Positions 57,750 to 64,000 of a stretch of DNA of 64,000 nucleotides are shown piece by piece (the first letter of the stretch is position 1; each line of letters starts with the position of its first letter). Source of the stretch: Echinococcus granulosus (taxonomy: Eukaryota; Platyhelminthes; Cestoda; Cyclophyllidea; Taeniidae); assembly GCF_000524195.1 (NCBI RefSeq), contig NW_020170500.1, forward strand, positions 170,020-234,019. Reading direction: 5' to 3'. The translations under genes and the position numbers were made by a program. The notes under the pieces were generated by a model. That model was not told the DNA's origin. It did no database searches and worked only from the letters and a program-made list of their open reading frames with translations.

Positions 57750-58080
57750 AAACTTTAGTAATGGCATGTTGACAGCAAGTTACGGAACTCTACAGAAAAA
57801 AATCTTGCTGCATTATTAACGTGTGGTGTTTCTGGGAGCCCGCGTTTGCAGACGATGCGGTGCAGCACTTGTGGCGCCTTTTCAGCTGTAGGAGGGATCA
57901 CAGATACCCTCTTCACCTGCTTTGACAAGACAACCACTAGAAATGGGAGAGAAATGCCATTGATTAGTAAGTTAAAATCGAATAAAATTAGTGATTACCG
58001 TTGCTCTGGTTGAGGTCAAGGTATCAGAAGGGGACATTTTCGGACGACATGGTCAAATTGGGAAATAGAGGCAACCTTTC
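57750..58080 (-). mobile_element. Decayed LTR-retrotransposon integrase fragment
   Basis: On the minus strand the reading TAEKAPQVLHRIVCKRGLPE, then AARFFSVEFRNLL, resembles the integrase core of Ty3/gypsy-type elements (TAxxVAxxL...R.GvPe...D.G.qFeS.lF..L). It is preceded (58080-58010, other frame) by FDHVV...PLLIP, like FDHVHVDLVGPLPP, and followed by STTFNPLG like TTAYHPQGN. Several stops and frame changes are present, and at least one catalytic aspartate is changed. No LTRs were found. Confidence 0.45.
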
Positions 58081-61000
58081 TGACGATCGTTACCGAGTGT
58101 TCAATGAGTACTCCAGTTGCTCAAGCCTGATTACGGACGGTATTAGGTGGTATCTTGTCTAGACCCAACCCTTGAGGACAGTTGAGGCCAAATGGGCTGA
58201 GGAGAGTGGTTGTAGTTTAACACGCGGTACGGGAGCATACAGCAATGTAGCTAGCCAAGGGGTTTCATTTGGCCACTGGGGGTGGTTGAAGTAGTTCGCC
58301 CAGAAGGTGCCATAGCTTCTTTACGATGACAGTGATGTTGTACCGATGTGTTGAGTTGAATAGCCATTGAATCAAGCTGTAAGAATTGGTATTTCACTTT
58401 GTCAGATTTTCATCCCGAAAACTCACCCTGGAGTTGGATGAGAGGGACCGAAACAGCTTATCCTCATGGCTGACGATGCAGCCAGCCAGTTCAGAACAAG
58501 ACAAGGTGCCAGGTTCCGGATTGCTAGTAGGGGAAAATTGGAGTATTCTTGGTATTAGCACCGGGATGGAAGCCAGCATTAAAGGAGGCAATTCTCTGAA
58601 GACCAGATGAGTTACATTACTGCATGGCTTGAGTTCAATTATACATTAAAATTAATTTATGGCATCCCATAGCGTCGAGGTTTGATCGTAGGCAGAATAT
58701 AATCCGCAGGTGAAGATATTTGAACTGGCCATCAGTCATTTTCTTCATTTCAAGGCGTTCACATTGACGACTGAATATACCTGGATATTGTACGAAGTCC
58801 TCATTGCTGCAATTCGACAGCTTCATTCAATATGGCCGAATAAAATTGATTTGCTTCACATTCTCAGTCCTTTGGGTCGGAAAAGCAATCCTTGCCAGCC
58901 TTAACACCGCAATTTGAAGTACAGTGTGCATGTATCCTTAATGTACCCATGTACCCAGAAGGTTCCAACCCTCCCCTATGTGTCCTTTCTTAATGACCTT
59001 AAGACACACGTGTTAATGTAGATCAATCGGGAGAAGCAGAAGGAGAGTAGGGTGCAAAGAAAATTCTAAAACATCAGATTGGGAGAGTTTTTCTTTTGGA
59101 TTGAAAACATTCCCAAGGCATGACAATACCCTCTATAGAGGATGGAAAATAGAAGTCGTGGTTTTATCTGAACACTCATTATATTACCAAGGGGAGGATG
59201 ATTATTTACTACTGATTTCGGGAGGGTGCAGTTCTACCCACGGAGACTAAAGAATCAGTCTTCGGGTCTCCTCTTGGTTTGTCTTCGGATTCGGTCATCA
59301 CCACCGAGCCAGAAATGAAAAGCATGCATTGATGTTCCATTAAAATGAGAAGGCATTTATTCTACTGTTGAATTCGATAGGTCCACGGTTTTTACACCCA
59401 TGTAAACTATGCTGGAGGAAGCTCCAATATTGTACAGCTCAAGGCTGGGCATTGTTTCACAACAAGGACATTTCAAGCATTTCTCTTCCTTGCAACTTTG
59501 TTCGTATTTCAATGCTTGCCAGCTGTCCAAATGGAATCCGGTCGTCTGGTGGAGGGATGGTAAAATTACCGCTTGTTCGCGTAATTAAACTAGGGATACA
59601 GGTATCTTACAGGGGTAATCGCCCCAATGCAGAGGTTGCCTTTTCAGTTCTCCTGATAGGCGTCTTCGCAGAGTAACCATACATTTGGTACCCGAAGTCG
59701 ATTTCGGCATCCTTGTCAGTTTGTCACCAATGTAGCACTTCTATCCATAGAAAAGCCGAGAGGTTATAGGCATAGCCTTCCAGTCGTGTGTACAAGGAGG
59801 AAGTTTAAGACACAAAGCCTTAAAGATTGGGGTAGACGGATGAAAAATGAAACAAATGTTAATCTGCTGTGGTTTGACTACCACATCTTGATATCACTGA
59901 CTATTCCGTGTCCTCAACTCAACCCCCAAACTAAGAGTGTCAAAATCAGGTTACTTAATTATTCTTGACTAAACTAGAATAACTGGTGTCTCCAGTCCAT
60001 CAGTGCTTCTCAGATTATTCTAATGTAGGGCGCCTTTTACAATCTCATGGGGGTGATTTATAGCAAACATTGTATTTTCCACAGTTTTGCAAGCATTTGT
60101 GACTTTGTGCCAATGGTTTGAACCAAGGTCTAAGTACATTACATAGATATGCAAAGTGGTTGCCATGCCTTTCAAGGTCATCAATGGGACGGACTGATTG
60201 CAACGTTTTCTGAGTACTGGGTTCGTCTACCACAGTTAAAATCCCGACTATAGCATCAGCGGTTTAATAACACCCTTTATTTTAAACTGATTCTTAAAAA
60301 TCAGTCCAAATGTGCAATAAAAACTAGAGAAACTCGTGATTGGGTTTCATTAGTGCTTCTTTATTGAACAAATGAGATCTTAAATCGTAAATTCCACATA
60401 TTGAGATGCTCTTTCAGTAGATAAATGGTAGGAAGTGTTTTTTGTCTTACCAAGAACTGATGCAATTGATTGATTCTGGTTGATCAATAACATCGGCGAA
60501 ATTTTTTTTTTTTAGTAAAATGTATGTTTTTAATTTTTAATCTATCATGGCTAGATTTTCATTTATTCAAGCAACCGATTTCTACTTTTAATTCATTCGC
60601 CTAATAAGTTCTTTAAACACAAATGACTCCCACAGTAGTACTAACTGCAGAGTGGGTACAAATTTTCTCTCAAAAAGGCCCAAGTCTGCAACAATTTCTG
60701 CTAATTAAAATGACACCTAGATTCTAAAAGCCAGGCACTAAATACAGCCCAGCCATCTTTGTGTCCCCCCCACTGCCAGGTCCCAAAACTTCAGCCTTTT
60801 TTTCTCGTGACCAAGGTTAGGCGATACACACACTGAGCTGGGAAGAAAATGATTTTAGCGAATACGAAGGACAGGGATGAGGAAGAGGCACCATCTCCGT
60901 CTTTTCCTCTAATCCTAATGCTCGGTTAGCGCTCTTAGGCTGAGTTGTTTTGTACGAAAAAGATGAGCATAAAAAATATAGCATTCTTCCAACCAATTCA

Positions 61001-63555
61001 CTAGCCCAAATAGCGACTTCTGTAGAAATAGATATCATATCCTATCGTGTAGAGTGGATGGATAGATGGAAGGCGTGAGGACGGATTTGTGGAGATGCCG
61101 TGGGGAGCGGACTAGCAGTGTGGGGTGGGCGGTGGGTAGTGAATAAGTAAGTTATTCGGGGTTATGTCAGCAAGTAGTAAGTTGGTTTGCTTAATGCTGA
61201 AATGCAGTTTAAAAGCGCAAAAGTCCCTTCTCACCATAGGTCATCTATCCATACAGACACCTGCAAAACTCCAACATCGGTGCATTGTTATGATCGCGTG
61301 AAAACATGAGTTTATGAACGATGACGCGTTAGTCTTCCAAGTTTTTTATTGTCCTTCATCTCTCAGTGTAGGAGAGAGGGATGGAACCCACATATCTGCC
61401 TTCTTAGCCTCCACTGCGACACTTTTTTCTCAGTTTACTAGGTGTGAATGCGTACGTAGATTTGGAGGTAGGTGTGAATATATACGCAGGTGTAAACCAA
61501 TTGTTTCACCACTACCACCACTAACAAAGTCAAATATGACTGACTGCATACTGTCCCCTCCCTCTTACGCCAGGTGATACGCGACGTTGTTTCAAACTAT
61601 TATCGAAAATCTAAAGACATGACGCAGCGCATTTATCACCAAGATGATGATGTGCGACTAAATTCTACCGATTGCTTTAATTAACAACCATGTGACCTTT
61701 GAATTTGTCTCCCGCATAGCATGCACCAGCTCCTTCAAATTCTGCATAATAGATCAGATGGCACAAGAAGCTAGGCAGGTAGGAAGGTAAGGTAGCTTCT
61801 GCCACCTACGTCGGTATGCAAAGCAGAAAAGCAAAAAAATATCCTACATTCAGGTGAAATAGGTGTTTGGTAAAAGTGAGGCTTGGAGACATGAGAGGAG
61901 TAGATGAAAGGATTGCAAGTAGACCAACGCATGCCAATGTCTGTACAAGCACCTACGCGTTACATCTAGTGAGGGACATCGAGCTAAATCGAGAACCACA
62001 AGCTACTTTTTTATCGCCTACTGCGTCTTACTAAGTTTCTAGGACTGACTCGGCGCGAAATATGGGTGTATCAAGCACACAGAACTCTGGAAATTTTTGA
62101 GCTGCATAAATTGAGTTTGTCAATCACGCATTCTTTACTAGTGTTTTGTAAATTTAATCCGAACGGTGTGCCTATTGAACTTTTGGGAGTTGTATCCATT
62201 CAAACCGAACCCCGCGTGCTCCCAATGCAGCAGCTATCTTTGGAATTCACTCCTCAGGGGTTGTGCTAACCTAAGGAACTTTTAAACTCATGCACTTTAA
62301 GTCCACGAAATTATTGCCCTAGGGAAATAGATACATCAATTTCAGCAATCCAAGAGGTAACGCGTCGCTGGTCTAAAATGACCTTTTAAGGTTGTGTAGA
62401 AAAAAAGTTACTAAAATTAAGCACTATCACCACCACATCTTTGACCTGTTGCGTTCAGTAGTAATCACTTACTTCTGTCGTGCCAAATCTCACAAAGACG
62501 GAGAATTATTTTGCACCTTTGGAATGCACAATAAGCATTGCCTGAGCAGAGGCCCGCCACCAACAACACTTTTTGATTCAGGATTGGTGGCGATTAAAGA
62601 CGATGATGGACCGCACAAATTAAACGAAGAGGAAATCCCACCGACAGCAGCGTCCGAAGTACTAACCACCCAGAGAAGCAGCAAGAACGCTCAGAACACC
62701 GACGAGGCTATCGAATGTCACCTACTTCTCCGACTTCTCGATCCATAGGCCGGCTTAGAAATCACGAAATACCTGCAATTTGTCGTTTGATCAGCTTCTA
62801 TTTCAATTTTCTACTGACCAAAAATCCATCATTTGGATAGAATATGTTTGAACATTAGAATACAAAATAAGTTCACACTATTAAAAACAAAAGCGTGAAT
62901 GTAATTCCCAACAAGTGTTAATGCAAACCAACCTAAAAGCCAGCCTGCAAACAACTGCTCTAGGCAAAACAGAAAATTACAAAACATGGATCTACTAAAT
63001 ACCACGACTCGAATGCAAGCAAAAACGCGCTTTAAGTTGAGAATGGGGAACACACATTTAAGCAACACTCATTGGTGTGAAAGTGCAGTCTGATACCCAA
63101 CGGCAGGAAGCCCAATTGCACCACCATTGACCCGTCCGCCTGCATCTTGGCAGGGTGTAGACGTACACAGCACACCGCCATCGCGAGTGCGCCAACGTTA
63201 CCCCACTACTTGGTCCACCTTCACCTGTCACAGAACAGGATTAGGCAGAAGACAAAACTGCCACCACAACGAGCACACAAACACATGTTGCCATTTAATA
63301 GCGTCTCACCCAACCCAAATGGTAGGAAGTAGCCACAGAAACAACCTCAGTGGTTCCAACAACATCGAGTGCGCACACACATTGGCAACAATAAAAAGTA
63401 TTACCGAAGGAAATATCATGGATGAGAACGGGTACTAAACTGTTTTCTTCACGTAGCATCAGACGAGTGCAATGCTTGAAAACAAGAATCAGCAACCGTA
63501 GTGGCGGCAATACTTTGGTGATGGAATACATTCGATGTGATACAGACGCAGAGGT

Positions 63556-64000
63556 CTACTCTACTTCCATATCACCAAGAGGTGCCTCACCACCGTTGGG
63601 AACACTAGTAAGTTTGTCGGACTCAGGGGATGCTGAACATTCCTTCCCGTCTTCCTTGGCTCCTTCAGCGGGCTTGGAACCACTCTCCTCTGCAGGCTTC
63701 GATGGTGGTGGAGGAGGAGCCGGCTTTGGCTTCAAAATTATCGGATTGCAAATTTCCTCCAGTTCCTACAGAAAACAAATTAATGCCTATATTTTAGAGT
63801 CAAATAAATAACCCGACGTCAGTCTATATATTGGAATCAAGGTCCGTATGGCTAGGCAACACCTAATCATGCAATAAGCACACCATTGACTCCATATTTT
63901 TGAACCGACAATGTATTCACACCTTCTGCGCGTCGTAGAGTTCAGCCACAAAAATAGTTGGATCCGAGGTGGGATGCAATTTTTTGACGCCATCCACGAG
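63556..64000 (-). CDS. HSPA4: Hsp110/HSPA4-like chaperone, C-terminal end (5' part beyond right edge)
   Basis: Cytosolic Hsp110-family nucleotide exchange factor for Hsp70. Exons 63923-64000 (cut by the right edge) and 63556-63765, joined at phase 0 (AAG|GTGTGA ... TCTGTAG|GAA). The reading LHPTSDPTIFVAELYDAQKE then LEEICNPIILKPKPAPPPPP parallels the end of the Hsp110 helical domain (DP...EI.....L...C.PII.KPKP). A Ser/Glu/Lys-rich tail follows, ending DMEVE, close to the MDID-type Hsp110 end. It lacks an ER-retention motif, so HYOU1 is unlikely. About 96 residues are visible; the ATPase domain is outside the window. Confidence 0.72.

Larger units (their letters stand above)
55882..63555. other. 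Region between convergent rim and Hsp110-like genes
   Basis: 7.7 kb. It contains the rim 3' UTR (to about 56.4 kb), the integrase remnant (57750-58080), a perfect 11-bp inverted repeat (57381-57411) and presumably the Hsp110-like 3' UTR at its right end. ORFs of up to 118 residues (62392-62748, plus) show no recognisable similarity. Confidence 0.5.

Noticed and set aside
62392..62748. 118-residue plus-strand ORF near the right end
   Set aside because: No similarity recognised, no splice context, and it lies where the 3' UTR of the Hsp110-like gene would be. Left unannotated.

Overview
The window is eukaryotic DNA from an animal. Genes are split into small exons by GT-AG introns (two are GC-AG), there are two 100-base assembly gaps, and the proteins are metazoan: a matrix metalloproteinase, the homeobox factor Orthopedia, the synaptic active-zone protein RIM and an Hsp110-type chaperone. 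The intron sizes, moderate GC content, decayed retroelement pieces and diverged linker sequences suggest a parasitic flatworm, possibly a cestode. That assignment is an inference and nothing here proves it.

Layout. From 1 to about 7.5 kb on the minus strand is a furin-type matrix metalloproteinase: signal peptide, cysteine-switch prodomain, zinc catalytic domain and the first two hemopexin repeats. Its 3' end runs off the left edge. An isolated coding-looking exon sits at 9.4-9.7 kb (minus). From 11.5 to 30.7 kb on the minus strand is orthopedia (otp), six exons and 790 residues, with the homeodomain split by an intron after residue 46. From 30.7 to 37.7 kb is a head-to-head intergenic region. 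From 37.7 to 55.9 kb on the plus strand is rim, 17 exons and 1395 residues, with a Rab-binding helix, eight-cysteine zinc finger, PDZ, C2A and C2B. From 55.9 to 63.5 kb is the rim 3' region and otherwise mostly featureless DNA with a decayed LTR-element integrase. From 63.6 kb to the right edge (minus) is the C-terminus of an Hsp110/HSPA4-like chaperone.

The exon models were built by hand. Every splice junction was checked for donor and acceptor dinucleotides and for reading phase: otp and rim each sum to a whole number of codons from ATG to stop, and the metalloproteinase stays in phase through all eight visible exons. The genes share no pathway. RIM organises synaptic vesicle priming, Otp specifies neuroendocrine neurons, and the metalloproteinase and chaperone are general-purpose proteins.

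The most striking unexplained feature is an 18-bp palindrome, YGTCACAYATNTGTGACR, present 11 times between 1.8 and 49.6 kb, always in introns or intergenic DNA and often in pairs. Other points of interest are a phase-compatible alternative 3' exon for otp, orphan exon-like ORFs, promoter-like CCAAT clusters inside rim, a 22-bp homeodomain palindrome inside otp, and several repeat families.
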